Position numbers and translations under genes: made by a program. The notes under the pieces were generated by a model. That model was not told the DNA's origin. It saw only the letters and a list, made by a program, of their open reading frames with translations, and ran no database searches. Shown here one piece after another: positions 43,073-53,856 of a stretch of DNA of 64,000 nucleotides; position 1 is the stretch's first letter; each line of letters starts with the position of its first letter. The stretch covers positions 2,232,001 to 2,296,000 of the forward strand of contig NZ_PEFL01000001.1 of assembly GCF_002754475.1 (NCBI RefSeq), given 5' to 3'. The DNA comes from Comamonas sp. 26 (GTDB lineage: Bacteria; Pseudomonadota; Gammaproteobacteria; Burkholderiales; Burkholderiaceae_C).

Positions 43073-46000
43073 ATGGTCCAATTCTCCAGACGCCAGTTCA
43101 TGAAAGTGACTGGTTCGGCTCTGGCGGGTTCCAGTATGGCGCTGATGGGTTTTTCACCCACAGCTGCTCTTGCTGAGGTGCGGCAGTACAAACTGTCATC
43201 CACCACCGTAACTCGCCAAACCTGCACCTACTGCTCAGTAGGCTGCGGAATCTTGATGTACTCCTTGGGCGACGGCGCCAAAAATACCCGTCTGTCCGTA
43301 CTGCACGTGGAAGGCGACCCGGATCACCCGGTCAATCGCGGAACACTGTGCCCCAAGGGTGCATCGCTGCTGGACTTCGTCCACAGCCCTAACCGCCTCA
43401 AGTACCCAGAGTACCGCGCACCAGGCTCTTCGGAGTGGAAGCGCATGTCCTGGGACGATGCTCTGAACCGCATTGCCAAGCTGCTCAAGGATGACCGCGA
43501 CGCCAACTTCGTTGAAACCAACGAAAAAGGCCAGAAGGTCAACCGCTGGCTGACCACCGGCATGCTGGCCGCATCGGCTGCCAGCAATGAAGCCGGCTAC
43601 ATCACGCACAAAGTGGCCCGTTCCTGGGGCCTTCTTGCACTCGATAACCAAGCACGTGTCTGACACGGCCCGACGGTGGCAGGTCTTGCCCCGACGTTTG
43701 GCCGTGGAGCGATGACGAACCATTGGGTCGACATCAAGAACGCGGACGTTATTTTGATCATGGGCGGTAATGCCGCCGAAGCACACCCCTGCGGCTTTAA
43801 GTGGGTGACCGAAGCGAAGGAGCACAACAAGGCTCACTTCATGGTGGTCGATCCGCGCTTTAACCGTTCGGCATCCGTGGCTGACTTCTATGCACCGATC
43901 CGCTCTGGCTCGGACATCGTCTTCCTTGGTGGCGTGATCAATTACCTGCTCACGAACGACAAGATTCATCACGAGTATGTGAAGAACTACACGGACTTCT
44001 CGTTCATCGTGCGCGAGGACTTTGCGTTCGACGAAGGTATTTTCTCTGGCTACAACCCTGAAAAACGTACTTACGACAAGGCGTCGTGGGACTACGAACT
44101 GGGTGAAGATGGCTTTGTGAAGGTGGATCCGACTCTGGAGCACCCCCGCTGCGTCTATCAGTGGCTCAAGAAGCACTACGCTGGCTACACCGCTGAAAAG
44201 GTGGAATCCATCTGCGGCACACCCAAGGAAAAATTCCTGCACGTGTGCGAGAAGCTGGCATCGACCGCCGAAGCCGGTCGCGTTGCGACCATCATGTACG
44301 CCCTAGGCTGGACTCAGCACACCACAGGTGCGCAGATCCTGCGTACCGGCGCCATGATCCAGCTGCTGCTAGGCAATATCGGTATCGCTGGCGGCGGCAT
44401 GAACGCGCTGCGTGGCCACTCCAACATTCAGGGGCTGACCGACCTGGGCATTCTGTCTGCTTCGCTTCCAGGGTACCTGACGCTTCCAAACGAAGCCGAG
44501 CAAGACTACGACCAGTACATCGCCTCGCGCACGCCAAAGTTGCTGCGTCCTGGTCAGATGAACTATTGGTCGAACACGCCCAAGTTCCACGTCAGCCTGA
44601 TGAAGGCATGGTGGGGTCCCGCTGCAACTGCTGAGAACAACTGGGCATTTGACTATTTGCCCAAGCTGGACAAGCAGTACGACATGCTGCAGGTGTTTGA
44701 GCTGATGACCAAGGGTCAAATCAACGGCTATATCGCCCAAGGTTTTAACCCGCTGGCAGCGCTGGCCAACAGCAACAGCGTGCGCGAAGGCCTTAAGAAG
44801 CTGAAGTTCCTCGTCATCATGGATCCGCTGGTCACAGAAACTTCCGAGTTCTGGAGAAACCACGGCGAATTCAACGATGTGGACTCGGCCTCGATTCAGA
44901 CCGAAGTGTTCCGTCTGCCAACCACCTGCTTCGCTGAAGAAGAAGGTGCCGTGGTCAGTTCTTCACGCGTGCTGCAGTGGCACTGGAAGGCTGCAGAGCC
45001 ACCAGGAGAAGCCAAGACTGACATCGCGATCATGTCGGGCCTGCATCTGCGCCTGAAGGCTCTCTACCAGAAGGATGGCGGCAAGTTTGCCGATCCCATT
45101 ACCAACCTGTTCTGGCCTTACGCCGAATCCGCTCACCCCTCTGCCGAGGAAGTAGCCAAGGAATACAACGGCCGTGCACTGGTAGATCTGTTCGATCCTA
45201 AGGACCCCACCAAGCTCATCCGCAAAGCGGGCGAGCAACTGGGCGGTTTTGGCGAAATGCGCGATGACGGCACCACGCTGGGTGGCTGCTGGATCTGGGC
45301 TGGTGCCTGGACCTCGTCTGGCAACCAAATGGCTCGCCGTGACAACAGCGACCCAACTGGCATTGGCAATACGCTGAACTGGGCCTGGGCCTGGCCTGCC
45401 AACCGCCGCGTGCTGTACAACCGTGCATCGTGCGACCGTGAAGGCAAGCCTTTCAACCCTGACCGCGTTCTGATCAAGTGGAATGGCAAAAACTGGGGTG
45501 GTGCTGACGTACCAGATATCGCCCCGACCTTGCCGCCGGAGACCACCAATCCGTTCATCATGAACCCCGAAGGGGTGGCCCGCCTGTTTGCCCGCAAGGG
45601 TCTGATAGAAGGACCGTTCCCCACGCACTATGAGGCGTTTGACAACCCGCTTGGATACAACCCCATGTATCCCAAGAACAAGCTGGCCGTCATCAGCCCC
45701 ATCATCCGTATCCTCGACACCGCCAAGGGCACGCAGGGCGACCCCAAGGACTATCCACATGTGGGTACGACTTACCGCCTGACCGAGCACTTCCACTACT
45801 GGACCAAGCACGTTCAGCTGAACAACATTGTTCAGCCCGAGCAGTTTGTGGAAATTGGCGAGGCCTTGGGCAAGGAGCTGGGTATTGCCACCGGGCAGAA
45901 CGTCAAGGTTTCGTCAAAGCGTGGCTTTATCAAGGCCGTGGCTGTAGTGACCAAGCGCATCAAGCCTATGCAGATTGATGGCAAGACCATCCATCACGTG

Positions 46001-46138
46001 GGCGTGCCGATTCACTGGGGCTTCTCCACAACGGGACGCAAGGGCTATCTGGCTAACAACCTGACAGCCTCCGTGGGTGACGGTAACAGCTTGACCCCTG
46101 AATCCAAGACCTTCCTCGTGAAGGTGGAAAAGATCTAA
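43073..46138 (+). CDS. fdoG: Selenocysteine-containing formate dehydrogenase, alpha (catalytic) subunit, FDH-N/FDH-O type
   Basis: One 1021-residue protein read through an in-frame UGA at 43661-43663. The N-terminus is a Tat signal (SRRQFMKVTGSALAG). The [4Fe-4S] cysteines are C51, C54, C58 and C93. UGA is codon 197 in the context NQARV-Sec-HGPTVAGLAPTFG, exactly where FdnG/FdoG carry selenocysteine as molybdenum ligand. A SECIS hairpin follows the UGA. The rest holds the bis-MGD folds and the C-terminal cap. It oxidises formate in the periplasm and passes electrons to the beta subunit. selA, selB and the tRNA-Sec gene lie downstream, so readthrough is expected rather than a nonsense mutation. 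Confidence 0.95.
43661..43706 (+). promoter_or_regulatory. UGA selenocysteine codon with bacterial SECIS element
   Basis: After the UGA, CACGGCC (43664-43670) pairs perfectly with GGCCGTG (43700-43706). The apical part has GG (43675-43676) pairing with CC (43691-43692), a bulged U at 43677, a four-pair stem GGCA/TGCC and the loop GGTCT (43682-43686). The bulged U and the GGUCU loop are the SelB-recognised features of the E. coli fdhF and fdnG elements. The hairpin starts immediately 3' of the codon, as required. Confidence 0.92.
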
Positions 46139-46150
46139 GGAGCCACGCTG

Positions 46151-47074
46151 ATGTCCTCAACCATGTCTCTCGATATCAAGCGCCGCTCGGCCACGACGAC
46201 TCCTGCCCCCAGTGCGCGTGATGCGCACGCGGGCGAAGTCGCCAAGCTGATCGACGTCTCCAAATGCATTGGCTGCAAGGCTTGCCAGACAGCCTGCATG
46301 GAGTGGAACGACCTTCGTGATGAAGTCGGTACGGCAGCTGCCGGCGTATACGACAACCCGACCGATCTGACCGATCAGTCGTGGACCGTGATGCGCTTTA
46401 CCGAGTACGAAAACGAAGCTACAGGCAACCTGGAGTGGCTGATCCGCAAGGATGGCTGCATGCACTGCGAAGACCCAGGCTGCTTGAAAGCCTGCCCCTC
46501 GCCTGGCGCTATCGTCCAATATGCCAACGGCATCGTGGACTTTCAGCAAGACCAGTGCGTGGGCTGCGGCTACTGCGTGACGGGCTGCCCGTTCAATATT
46601 CCGCGCATCTCCAAGAAGGACAACAAGGCGTACAAGTGCACCTTGTGTTCTGACCGCGTGGCTGTTGGCCAGGAACCTGCCTGCGTCAAGACCTGCCCCA
46701 CCGGCGCTATCCAGTTCGGCACCAAAGATGCCATGAAGGAACAAGCGTCCCGCCGTGTCGTCGACCTCAAGGAACGCGGCTACGAAAAGGCTGGCCTCTA
46801 TGACCCACAAGGCGTGGGTGGCACACACGTGATGTACGTTCTGCATCATGCGGACAAGCCTTCGCTGTACAAGGGCCTGCCGGACGATCCGTCCATCAGC
46901 CCCATGGTGTCGCTGTGGAAGGGTGTTGCCAAGCCTCTGGCTCTGGCAGCTCTGGGTGCAGCGGCCGTTGGCAGCTTCTTCCACTACATCACCAAGGGTC
47001 CTCTGGAAGTGCCCGAGGAGCTGGAAGCCGAAGAAGCCCGCAAAGCTGAACAGAGCAAGGAGAACCGCTCATGA
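46151..47074 (+). CDS. fdoH: Formate dehydrogenase beta (iron-sulfur) subunit
   Basis: A 307-residue electron-transfer subunit with four [4Fe-4S] clusters. The cysteine groups are [41 protein letters not shown] and CTLCSDRV with [10 protein letters not shown]-terminal hydrophobic helix ([18 protein letters not shown]) anchors it in the inner membrane. It connects the periplasmic alpha subunit with the cytochrome b subunit. The ATG at 46151 has a strong TAAGGAG site, and the stop overlaps the fdoI start (ATGA). Confidence 0.95.
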   Translation: MSSTMSLDIKRRSATTTPAPSARDAHAGEVAKLIDVSKCIGCKACQTACMEWNDLRDEVGTAAAGVYDNPTDLTDQSWTVMRFTEYENEATGNLEWLIRKDGCMHCEDPGCLKACPSPGAIVQYANGIVDFQQDQCVGCGYCVTGCPFNIPRISKKDNKAYKCTLCSDRVAVGQEPACVKTCPTGAIQFGTKDAMKEQASRRVVDLKERGYEKAGLYDPQGVGGTHVMYVLHHADKPSLYKGLPDDPSISPMVSLWKGVAKPLALAALGAAAVGSFFHYITKGPLEVPEELEAEEARKAEQSKENRS

Positions 47075-47697
47075 AAAGCCGCTCTCGTGACATCCAGCGC
47101 TACACCGCCGGCGAGCGCGTCAACCACTGGGTAGTTGCCATCAGCTTTGTGCTGCTGGCACTGTCCGGCCTGGCGTTCTTTCACCCCTCGTTCTTCTTCA
47201 TGACGAACCTGTTCGGTGGAGGCCCCTGGACGCGCATCCTGCACCCCTACATCGGCGTCGTCATGGCCGTCGGTTTCATCATGATGTTCTTCCGCTTCTG
47301 GCAGTTGAACATCATCAAGGACCGCGATGTGGAATGGCTCAAGAACGTAGGTGCACTGGTCAATGGCGAGCATGAAAAAATGCCCCCCGTTGAAAAGTAC
47401 AACGGCGGCCAGAAGGTTCTCTTCTGGTTGCTGGTGTTGTGCATGCTCGGCCTGACCGTGACCGGTGTGCTGATGTGGCGCGCCTGGTGGAATCTGCCCG
47501 TGACCGTTGTTCGCATCGGCTCTCTGGTGCATGCCATCAGCGCCTTTGGCCTGATCGGCCTGATCATTGCGCACATCTACGCAGCGATCTGGACCAAAGG
47601 CACCATCCGCGCCATGACCCGTGGCACCGTGACACGTAGCTGGGCACGCTTCCACCACCCACTGTGGTTCCGCAAGGTCACTGGCGAAGACAAGTAA
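47071..47697 (+). CDS. fdoI: Formate dehydrogenase gamma subunit, cytochrome b556
   Basis: A 208-residue membrane cytochrome with four hydrophobic segments. Haem b ligand candidates are the His in [12 protein letters not shown], the His in [15 protein letters not shown], and the His residues in [23 protein letters not shown]. It takes electrons from FdoH and reduces quinone on the cytoplasmic side. Its ATG overlaps the fdoH stop. A stem-loop follows before fdhE, so the maturation and Sec genes may be expressed at a lower level. Confidence 0.94.
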   Translation: MKSRSRDIQRYTAGERVNHWVVAISFVLLALSGLAFFHPSFFFMTNLFGGGPWTRILHPYIGVVMAVGFIMMFFRFWQLNIIKDRDVEWLKNVGALVNGEHEKMPPVEKYNGGQKVLFWLLVLCMLGLTVTGVLMWRAWWNLPVTVVRIGSLVHAISAFGLIGLIIAHIYAAIWTKGTIRAMTRGTVTRSWARFHHPLWFRKVTGEDK

Positions 47698-47734
47698 TTG
47701 CCCTAGCCGGCCTCAGGCCTTACGCCTGAATGAA

Positions 47735-47773
47735 GCCGCCGACCTCCATCATGGTGGTCGGCGGCCATTTATT
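47735..47773 (+). terminator. Stem-loop between fdoI and fdhE
   Basis: GCCGCCGACC (47735-47744) is perfectly inverted as GGTCGGCGGC (47755-47764) and followed by a broken T-rich tail. It is a terminator or an mRNA-stabilising hairpin that would let some transcripts continue into fdhE. Confidence 0.65.
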
Positions 47774-47788
47774 TTTTGGGAATGAATA

Positions 47789-48754
47789 ATGCAACGCATC
47801 CTCCAACCCGGTGAAATCGAAGCACTGGATCACACCAGCTTTCCCCGCATCTTGCTGCCCCAGGTGAGCAGCCTGTTCGCCGAGCGCGCTGCACGCTTGC
47901 GTCAACTGGCCAATGGCAACCCGATTGCTGACTACCTGCAATTTGTAGCGCAGATCATGGACGCGCAGCACAAGGCCGTCGCAGCAGTGGAAATCACCGC
48001 GCCTGATGCAGCACTGATGGCCCGGGCCCAGGAGCATTCCATGCCCCTGCTGCCCGCAGTGGACACCATTGATCCCGTCTGGCAAACAGTGCTGGACAAT
48101 ATGCTCGATACGCTGCAAGGCAGCGAGGGCCTGCCCGCACCACTGCAGCCCCTGCTCAAAGAACTGCGCGCACTGGCCCCCGAAGCCCGTGCCGACATTG
48201 CCAAAAAGCTGCTGCAAAAAGAAGTGGCCGCACGTCACGTAGGCATGGCCCCCTTCATCATGGCAGCGCTGCAAGTCACCTTCACCAAGCGCTCGGCCAG
48301 CCTCAGCCCCCGCGACGTACCCTATACCGACCCCGCCAGCATCTGCCCGATCTGCGCCAGTGAACCTGTCGCCAGCGTTGTCCGTATTGGCGGCAAGATG
48401 GCCGGCCACCGCTATGCCCACTGCGGCACCTGCGCCTGCGAATGGCACATGGTGCGCGTCAAGTGCACGCACTGCGAATCCACCAAAGGCATTCACTACC
48501 AGGGCCTTGAAGGTGCTGGTGAGGAAGTTCTGGCAGAAACCTGCGAGGAATGCGGCTGCTACCGCAAGATCGTCAATCAGGAAAAGAACCCCATGGCCGA
48601 GCCTCTGGCTGACGACCTGGCCAGCCTGATGCTGGACCTGCTGATGAGCGAAACAAAGTTCCAGCGTGCCAGCGCCAACCCTCTGCTATTTGTGGCCGTG
48701 GCCGAAGAGCAAGAGAGCGAACTCAGCAACGAGCTGGTAGACCCCGCCGCCTGA
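47789..48754 (+). CDS. fdhE: Formate dehydrogenase accessory protein FdhE
   Basis: A 321-residue cytoplasmic maturation factor with the rubredoxin-like cysteine pairs of FdhE: CPICASEPV, HCGTCACEWH, CTHCESTKG and CEECGCYRK. The N-terminal LPRILLPQ-like motif reads FPRILLPQVSSLF. FdhE binds the Tat-targeted catalytic subunit and is needed for assembly of respiratory formate dehydrogenases. It lies between the structural genes and selA, all on one strand. Confidence 0.94.
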   Translation: MQRILQPGEIEALDHTSFPRILLPQVSSLFAERAARLRQLANGNPIADYLQFVAQIMDAQHKAVAAVEITAPDAALMARAQEHSMPLLPAVDTIDPVWQTVLDNMLDTLQGSEGLPAPLQPLLKELRALAPEARADIAKKLLQKEVAARHVGMAPFIMAALQVTFTKRSASLSPRDVPYTDPASICPICASEPVASVVRIGGKMAGHRYAHCGTCACEWHMVRVKCTHCESTKGIHYQGLEGAGEEVLAETCEECGCYRKIVNQEKNPMAEPLADDLASLMLDLLMSETKFQRASANPLLFVAVAEEQESELSNELVDPAA

Positions 48755-48785
48755 GTCTACCCAAGGCCAACCGCCACCATAATGA

Positions 48786-48817
48786 AGGCGGCAGGGCTGG
48801 TACCTGCCGCCTTTTCC
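48786..48817 (+). terminator. Terminator-like hairpin between fdhE and selA
   Basis: GGCGGCAGG and CCTGCCGCC form a nine-pair stem around a seven-base loop, followed by TTTT. It ends about 30 bases before the selA ATG, so some attenuation or an internal promoter is implied. Confidence 0.7.
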
Positions 48818-48845
48818 ATATCCAGAGATTCAAAACATCCCGTCC

Positions 48846-50285
48846 ATGAGCACCACTGCAGCGACCTCCGCCGAAATTTCGCACCCCTCACAGCTGCCCG
48901 CCGTGGACAAGGTTTTGCTGGTCGCTGAAATGCAGCCACTGCGCGAAGCCTACGGACTGGACGCCTGCACCAAAGCCGCCCGCAATGTGCTCACGCAGTT
49001 GCGCCAACAGTTGCTGGGTTCAGCCGATCAACCAGGTCAGCCCGTGCAAGCAGACCTCACCAGCATTGTGCAAAGTGCTCAACGCCAGCTGCAGGCCCGC
49101 TTTGCACCGCGTCTGCAACCAGTGCTCAACCTCACCGGCACCGTGCTGCACACCAATCTGGGCCGAGCCCTGCTGCCGCAGGCCGCCATTGATGCCGTCG
49201 TGCAGGCCTTGAGTTCCCCCGCCAACCTTGAATATGACTTGCAAGACGGTAGCCGCGGCGACCGCGATGACCTGGTCGAATCGTTGATCTGCGAGCTGAC
49301 CGGTGCAGAAGCCGCAACCGTCGTCAACAACAATGCCGCCGCCGTGCTGCTGGTGCTGTCCACCATGGCCATGGGCAAAGAAGTCATTGTCTCGCGCGGC
49401 GAGCTGGTGGAGATTGGCGGTGCCTTCCGCATCCCCGACGTGATGACCCGCGCGGGCGCCAAGCTGATCGAAGTCGGCACCACCAACCGCACCCACGAGA
49501 AAGACTACGCAGGCGCTATCGGCGAGCACACCGGCGCGCTGATGAAGGTGCATTGCAGCAACTACGCCATCACCGGCTTTACCAAAGCCGTCAGCGACGC
49601 CGATGTGGCAGGCATTGCGCACGGCCACCAACTACCCATGATCGTGGACCTGGGCAGCGGCACCCTGATCGACATGCGCGACTGGGGCCTGCCCTATGAA
49701 GTGACCGTGCGCGAGACTGTGGAGTCCGGCGCCGACATCGTCACCTTCAGCGGCGACAAACTGCTGGGTGGCCCTCAGGCCGGCATCATCGTGGGCAAGA
49801 AGGAATTGATTGCCCAGATCAAGAAAAACCCCCTCAAACGCGCCCTGCGCGTTGGCAAGATCACGCTGGCCGCGCTGGAACCCACGCTGCGCCTATACCT
49901 CAATCCCGAAAAGCTGGCTGAAGAACTGACCACGCTGCGCCTCTTCACCCGCAAGGCAGCCGACATGCAGGCGCAGGCTGAAACCTTGCTGCCGCTGCTG
50001 CAGCAAGCGCTGGGCCAAGGCTTTGTGGTGGAAACTGCCGCCATGAACAGCCAGATTGGCAGCGGCGCCCTTCCCGTTGAAAACCTGCCCAGTTTTGGTC
50101 TCAAGATGTATCCGGCAAGTGGCAAGCAGGCAGGTCGCCAGCTCACCCAGCTCGAAGCACGCTTTCGCGCCCTGCCCCGCCCTGTTATTGGCCGCCTGCA
50201 TGACGACGCTTTCTGGCTGGACCTGCGCTGCCTTGAAAGCGCTGCGCAAGCCCTGTTTGTCGAGCAGCTTGGCCAACTGGCTTGA
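48846..50285 (+). CDS. selA: L-seryl-tRNA(Sec) selenium transferase
   Basis: A 479-residue PLP enzyme of normal SelA length. Visible motifs are [17 protein letters not shown] in the N-terminal part, [32 protein letters not shown], and the PLP-lysine at residue 305 in [13 protein letters not shown]. It converts Ser-tRNA(Sec) to Sec-tRNA(Sec) with selenophosphate. It lies upstream of selB, separated by about 100 bases that carry one copy of the palindromic repeat. Confidence 0.97.
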   Translation: MSTTAATSAEISHPSQLPAVDKVLLVAEMQPLREAYGLDACTKAARNVLTQLRQQLLGSADQPGQPVQADLTSIVQSAQRQLQARFAPRLQPVLNLTGTVLHTNLGRALLPQAAIDAVVQALSSPANLEYDLQDGSRGDRDDLVESLICELTGAEAATVVNNNAAAVLLVLSTMAMGKEVIVSRGELVEIGGAFRIPDVMTRAGAKLIEVGTTNRTHEKDYAGAIGEHTGALMKVHCSNYAITGFTKAVSDADVAGIAHGHQLPMIVDLGSGTLIDMRDWGLPYEVTVRETVESGADIVTFSGDKLLGGPQAGIIVGKKELIAQIKKNPLKRALRVGKITLAALEPTLRLYLNPEKLAEELTTLRLFTRKAADMQAQAETLLPLLQQALGQGFVVETAAMNSQIGSGALPVENLPSFGLKMYPASGKQAGRQLTQLEARFRALPRPVIGRLHDDAFWLDLRCLESAAQALFVEQLGQLA

Positions 50286-50330
50286 AACAGCTCTAGGCCT
50301 GCGCCCGCTGAGGACTTGATATAAAAATGC

Positions 50331-50366
50331 CTTGCAGCGCTTGATGTATAAGCGCTAGCAGCTATC
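50331..50366. repeat. Dispersed palindromic intergenic repeat
   Basis: CTTGCAGCGCTT (50331-50342) and AAGCGCTAGCAGCT (50350-50363) are inverted around GATGTAT. The copy is framed by TTGATA (50316-50321) and TATCAA (50363-50368). It lies between selA and selB. Confidence 0.65.
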
Positions 50367-50384
50367 AAAATAAGACTGACACTC

Positions 50385-52310
50385 ATGATTATCGGAACCG
50401 CCGGCCATATCGACCACGGCAAAACCACCTTGGTCCGCGCCCTCACCGGCGTGGAAACTGACCGACTCAAGGAAGAGAAAGCCCGCGGCATTTCCATCGA
50501 GCTAGGCTACGCTTACAGCCCACTGCCCAATGGCGATGTGCTGGGCATCATCGACGTGCCCGGTCACGAAAAATTCGTGCACACCATGGCCGCTGGTGCC
50601 GCGGGAATCGATCACGCCCTGCTCGTCGTCGCCGCCGATGACGGCGTGATGCCCCAGACCATTGAACACCTTGAAATTCTGCAGCTGCTGGGCGTCAAGC
50701 GCGGCACCGTGGCGCTGACCAAGGCCGACCGCGTTCTGCCCCAGCGCTTGCTCGATGTCCGCCGTGAAATCACGGCCATCCTCGCCGTCACCGCGCTGGC
50801 CGATAGCCCCATCTTTGAAACCAATGCCGCCCAGCCCGGCAATACAGGCGTGCAAGCGCTGCGCGAGCACCTGCATGTGCAAGCCCAGATGATGAGTGCC
50901 CGCCCGCAGGATGGCCTGTTCAGACTCGCCGTCGATCGCGTGTTCACCCTGCCCGGTCAGGGTACGGTGGTCACCGGCACCGTTTTTAACGGCCAGGTCA
51001 AAGTAGGCGATTCACTGGTGCATTCGGCCAGCGGCCAGTCCGTGCGTGTGCGCAGTATTCATGCACAAAACCAGAGCAGTGACATTGGCGTGGCCGGTCA
51101 GCGCTGCGCCCTCAACATCGCAGGCCTTGCCAAAGAAGATATCGAGCGCGGCGACTGGATCATGGACCCGCGCCTGCTACAGGCCACCGATCGTCTGGAC
51201 ATCCACCTGCACCTGCTCAGCGAAGCTCCGAGCCTTGCGCAATGGACGCCCGTGCATATTCATCTGGGCACCAAGCGCACCACCGGCCATGTCGCACTGC
51301 TGCAAGACGAATCCATAGAACCGGGCACCGAGGCCCGCGTGCAACTGGTGCTGGATGCTCCCGTCTTCACCCTCCCCGGTGACCGCCTGATTCTGCGTAA
51401 CGCACAAGCCAGCCACACCATCGCGGGCGGCATGGTTCTTGACCCCTACGCCCCGGCCCGCAAGCGCCGCAGCCCCGAGCGCATGGCCTATCTCGACGCC
51501 ATGGAGCAGCTCATCACGCGCCATGACTTCTCTGCATTGGTGGCGCAAGCCCCGCACGGCATTGCCCGCTCGCAACTCATACGCCTCAGCGGCCATGCGC
51601 TGAATGACACAACCATTGCCCGCACCATCCAGCTGCCCGTCGCCAATGGCGATGCACTGGTACTGGGTGAGCAGCGCTGGCAGCAGTTGCAAACGCAGGT
51701 GGTGGAGAGTCTTTCCCGCTTTCACGAAAAATCCCCCGACGAGCCAGGCGTCAACGCAGCTCGCCTGCGCCGCATGGCTCTGCCCGGCCTGCAAAATTCT
51801 GGCTACGACGCGCTTTATCAAGGTCTCGTCGATGCGCTGCTGGCGCAAAAACAGCTCAGCAGCACAGGGGCTTGGCTGCACCTGCCGCAGCACACCATCC
51901 AGCTCAGCAGTGCCGAGCAAGCCTTGGCCGAGCAACTGCTGCCCGCCATTGCTGCAGCCCGCTTCGACCCACCCTGGGTGCGCGACCTGGCCCGCGACCA
52001 CAGTGCGGGTGAAGAAGTGGTGCGACAGCTACTAAAAAAGCTCTCACGCCAAGGCCTGCTGTTTCAGGTCGTCAAGGACTTGTTCTATGCGCCCGCCCGC
52101 ATGGATGAGCTGGCAGCCTTGACCACTGACATCGCTGCGCAAACCCGCAATGGTGAAGTGGAAGCCAGCGCCTTCCGAGACGCCACAGGTCTTGGCCGCA
52201 AGCGCGCCATTCAGATCCTCGAGTTCTTCGACCGCATAGGCTACACGCGCCGCGTGCGTGACGCCCACCTGCTGCGCCCCGATGTGCAATGGAAAAGCGC
52301 GGCGCATTGA
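50385..52310 (+). CDS. selB: Selenocysteine-specific translation elongation factor SelB
   Basis: A 641-residue factor. The EF-Tu-like GTPase part has G1 GHIDHGKTT, the switch region [11 protein letters not shown]3 DVPGHEKFV and G4 TKADRV. Beta-barrel domains 2 and 3 follow ([15 protein letters not shown]), and then the C-terminal winged-helix domains that bind the SECIS loop (about residue 370 to the end; [22 protein letters not shown] is in the last one). It delivers Sec-tRNA to the UGA of fdoG. The length is slightly above that of E. coli. Confidence 0.96.
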   Translation: MIIGTAGHIDHGKTTLVRALTGVETDRLKEEKARGISIELGYAYSPLPNGDVLGIIDVPGHEKFVHTMAAGAAGIDHALLVVAADDGVMPQTIEHLEILQLLGVKRGTVALTKADRVLPQRLLDVRREITAILAVTALADSPIFETNAAQPGNTGVQALREHLHVQAQMMSARPQDGLFRLAVDRVFTLPGQGTVVTGTVFNGQVKVGDSLVHSASGQSVRVRSIHAQNQSSDIGVAGQRCALNIAGLAKEDIERGDWIMDPRLLQATDRLDIHLHLLSEAPSLAQWTPVHIHLGTKRTTGHVALLQDESIEPGTEARVQLVLDAPVFTLPGDRLILRNAQASHTIAGGMVLDPYAPARKRRSPERMAYLDAMEQLITRHDFSALVAQAPHGIARSQLIRLSGHALNDTTIARTIQLPVANGDALVLGEQRWQQLQTQVVESLSRFHEKSPDEPGVNAARLRRMALPGLQNSGYDALYQGLVDALLAQKQLSSTGAWLHLPQHTIQLSSAEQALAEQLLPAIAAARFDPPWVRDLARDHSAGEEVVRQLLKKLSRQGLLFQVVKDLFYAPARMDELAALTTDIAAQTRNGEVEASAFRDATGLGRKRAIQILEFFDRIGYTRRVRDAHLLRPDVQWKSAAH

Positions 52311-52493
52311 ATTTAATGCCCCGCAGGCCTGCAGCCCATGCAGAACTTGCGCTTTGCACTATCAAATTGATAATGAATTTAAAGACATGCAACGCGGGGC
52401 TATGTCCACAAAGGTGTCAACGGCCATGCAATTGCTGGCTACAATGAGTCCTCTATCTTCTACAAGAGTTGCGACTGCAGCTCTTGCCTGAAA

Positions 52494-52589
52494 GGAAGGC
52501 AATCGTGCCCGGTGGCGCGGCCGGGCTTCAAACCCGGTGGGGGGCGTCAGCCGCTCCCGGGTTGGTTCGACTCCAGCTGCTTTCCGCCA
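52494..52589 (+). tRNA. selC: tRNA-Sec (anticodon UCA)
   Basis: A 96-base gene including encoded CCA. The acceptor stem has eight pairs (GGAAGGCA with TGCTTTCC), diagnostic for bacterial tRNA-Sec. The anticodon loop CTTCAAA carries TCA at 52528-52530. A long extra arm (GGGGGGCGTCAGCCGCTCCC region) and the T loop GGTTCGACTCC follow. A weak promoter is possible at about 52415-52445 (TACAAT as -10). It lies 180 bases after selB, so enzyme and decoding genes are contiguous. Confidence 0.95.
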
Positions 52590-52631
52590 CCCAAACCGCG
52601 CCTGGGTGTTACAGCAAAGTGACTCATCAAC

Positions 52632-52815
52632 GGGGCTTTGTTGCACAACTCCCACTGAGCCAAGCTTTTCTCAACCCCAGACGTAGTCATGCATGGCCGC
52701 CGTTTTTAGGGGCCCATCTGGGTGAATCGATTGAGATTAGATGCATGCGAGCCACGGCATGCCCCGGTTCAGCCAGATGGCCAAATCGCCTTGAACCCTC
52801 AATGAGTCAATCCGC
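52632..52815. mobile_element. Possible insertion-sequence end remnant next to tRNA-Sec
   Basis: GGGGCTTTGTTGCACAA (52632-52648) resembles the terminal inverted repeats of IS5-group insertion sequences. No transposase or matching second end is visible, and the following 165 bases hold no supported gene. It lies 43 bases after selC, a typical place for mobile DNA insertion. Confidence 0.3.
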
Positions 52816-53811
52816 TCAGAAGAACTGTCGTATGCCTACGGCGAAGGAATGAAAGCTGACGCCCGGCTCGCCCGTACGGTAACTGGCCTGCGCGCCGTTG
52901 TGTATGCGGGTGTAGAGCGCATAGACCTTGGTGCGCTGGCTGAAGTTGTAGTTATAGGCCAAGGTCCATTGCAAGGCCTGGCTCTCAGGCCGGTGGTTAG
53001 CGGCGCTGGCACGACCAATATTGATATGAAGCTCGTTGGCTCCGGTGGTGTACATGGCCGCAACACGCGTGGTGCGGTGGCTGCCGCGTGTGGGATCCAC
53101 CGCATAAAGCACGGTATCCCAGTTGCGGCTGTGCTGGTGGTAGGCCCCAAAGGTCCAGGCGCCGATGTGGTAGTTGGCGCGCAGCGTGGCCTGGCGCGCA
53201 GGCCCCCACTGGCCATATCCCAGGCCAAACGACCAGTCTCCAAAGTCGTAGTTGGCGGCCAGGTCCCAGGCATTCTTGGCTGGGTTGGCAGTTTTTTCGT
53301 GCAAGCTGCTTCCGACCTCTACCGTCAATTGCTGCCAGGATGGAAGGCGCCATGAGATATGGTTTTTGCCATTGGACACGTATGCGTAGAGAGCGTCGGC
53401 CGATGCTCCGGTGTCGTAGTTGTGCGGGTTCACGCGGTCAGCGGTGGCATAGTAGGCCTCGCTGATCAGCGTGCCCAAACGCAGCATGCCAAAGCGCCCG
53501 CTGAGGTTGACTTCGCTCTTGCGTCCAAAAAAGCCGTCACTGCTGATGGTGCCCCTGTCCACCGCTACGCCGCCTTCAAGCACAAATCCTGCGCGCAAAT
53601 TTCCGCCAAGATCTTCTTCTCCGCGCAAGCCAAATAGCGAGTCGTTGTCGCGCAAGCCGAAGACAGCAGGCTGATCGCCGATCTTGAACCGCTCTACCGA
53701 AGCGTTGATGCGACCGTAGATCTGCAGCGATCCGGTTTGGGCTTGAGCGGCAGTTGCAAACAGGACGGCGAGGCCTATCAAGGCCAATCGCCAGGCAGTA
53801 GGTGGATTCAC
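52816..53811 (-). CDS. Gram-negative porin (Burkholderiales OmpC type)
   Basis: A trimeric-porin-type outer-membrane protein of about 331 residues. The GTG at 53811 has a GGAG site five bases away and gives a normal signal peptide (WRLALIGLAVLFATAAQA then QTGSLQIYG); an upstream GTG at 53856 is also open. The mature start SLQIYGRINASVE, the GLRGEEDLGGNLRAGF segment and the C-terminal Phe (VGIRQFF) are hallmarks of the family. It forms a passive diffusion channel. It is a single gene next to decayed DNA. Confidence 0.9.
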   Translation of the reverse strand: MNPPTAWRLALIGLAVLFATAAQAQTGSLQIYGRINASVERFKIGDQPAVFGLRDNDSLFGLRGEEDLGGNLRAGFVLEGGVAVDRGTISSDGFFGRKSEVNLSGRFGMLRLGTLISEAYYATADRVNPHNYDTGASADALYAYVSNGKNHISWRLPSWQQLTVEVGSSLHEKTANPAKNAWDLAANYDFGDWSFGLGYGQWGPARQATLRANYHIGAWTFGAYHQHSRNWDTVLYAVDPTRGSHRTTRVAAMYTTGANELHINIGRASAANHRPESQALQWTLAYNYNFSQRTKVYALYTRIHNGAQASYRTGEPGVSFHSFAVGIRQFF

Positions 53812-53856
53812 AGAGACTCCAGAGCGTGCAATATACGTACTGTTTTTAGTGTGCAC

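Noticed and set aside
43073..46138. Formate dehydrogenase alpha gene as two genes or a nonsense pseudogene
   Set aside because: The frame is unchanged across the UGA, the residue position is that of Sec in FdnG, a SECIS hairpin follows, and selA, selB and selC are adjacent.
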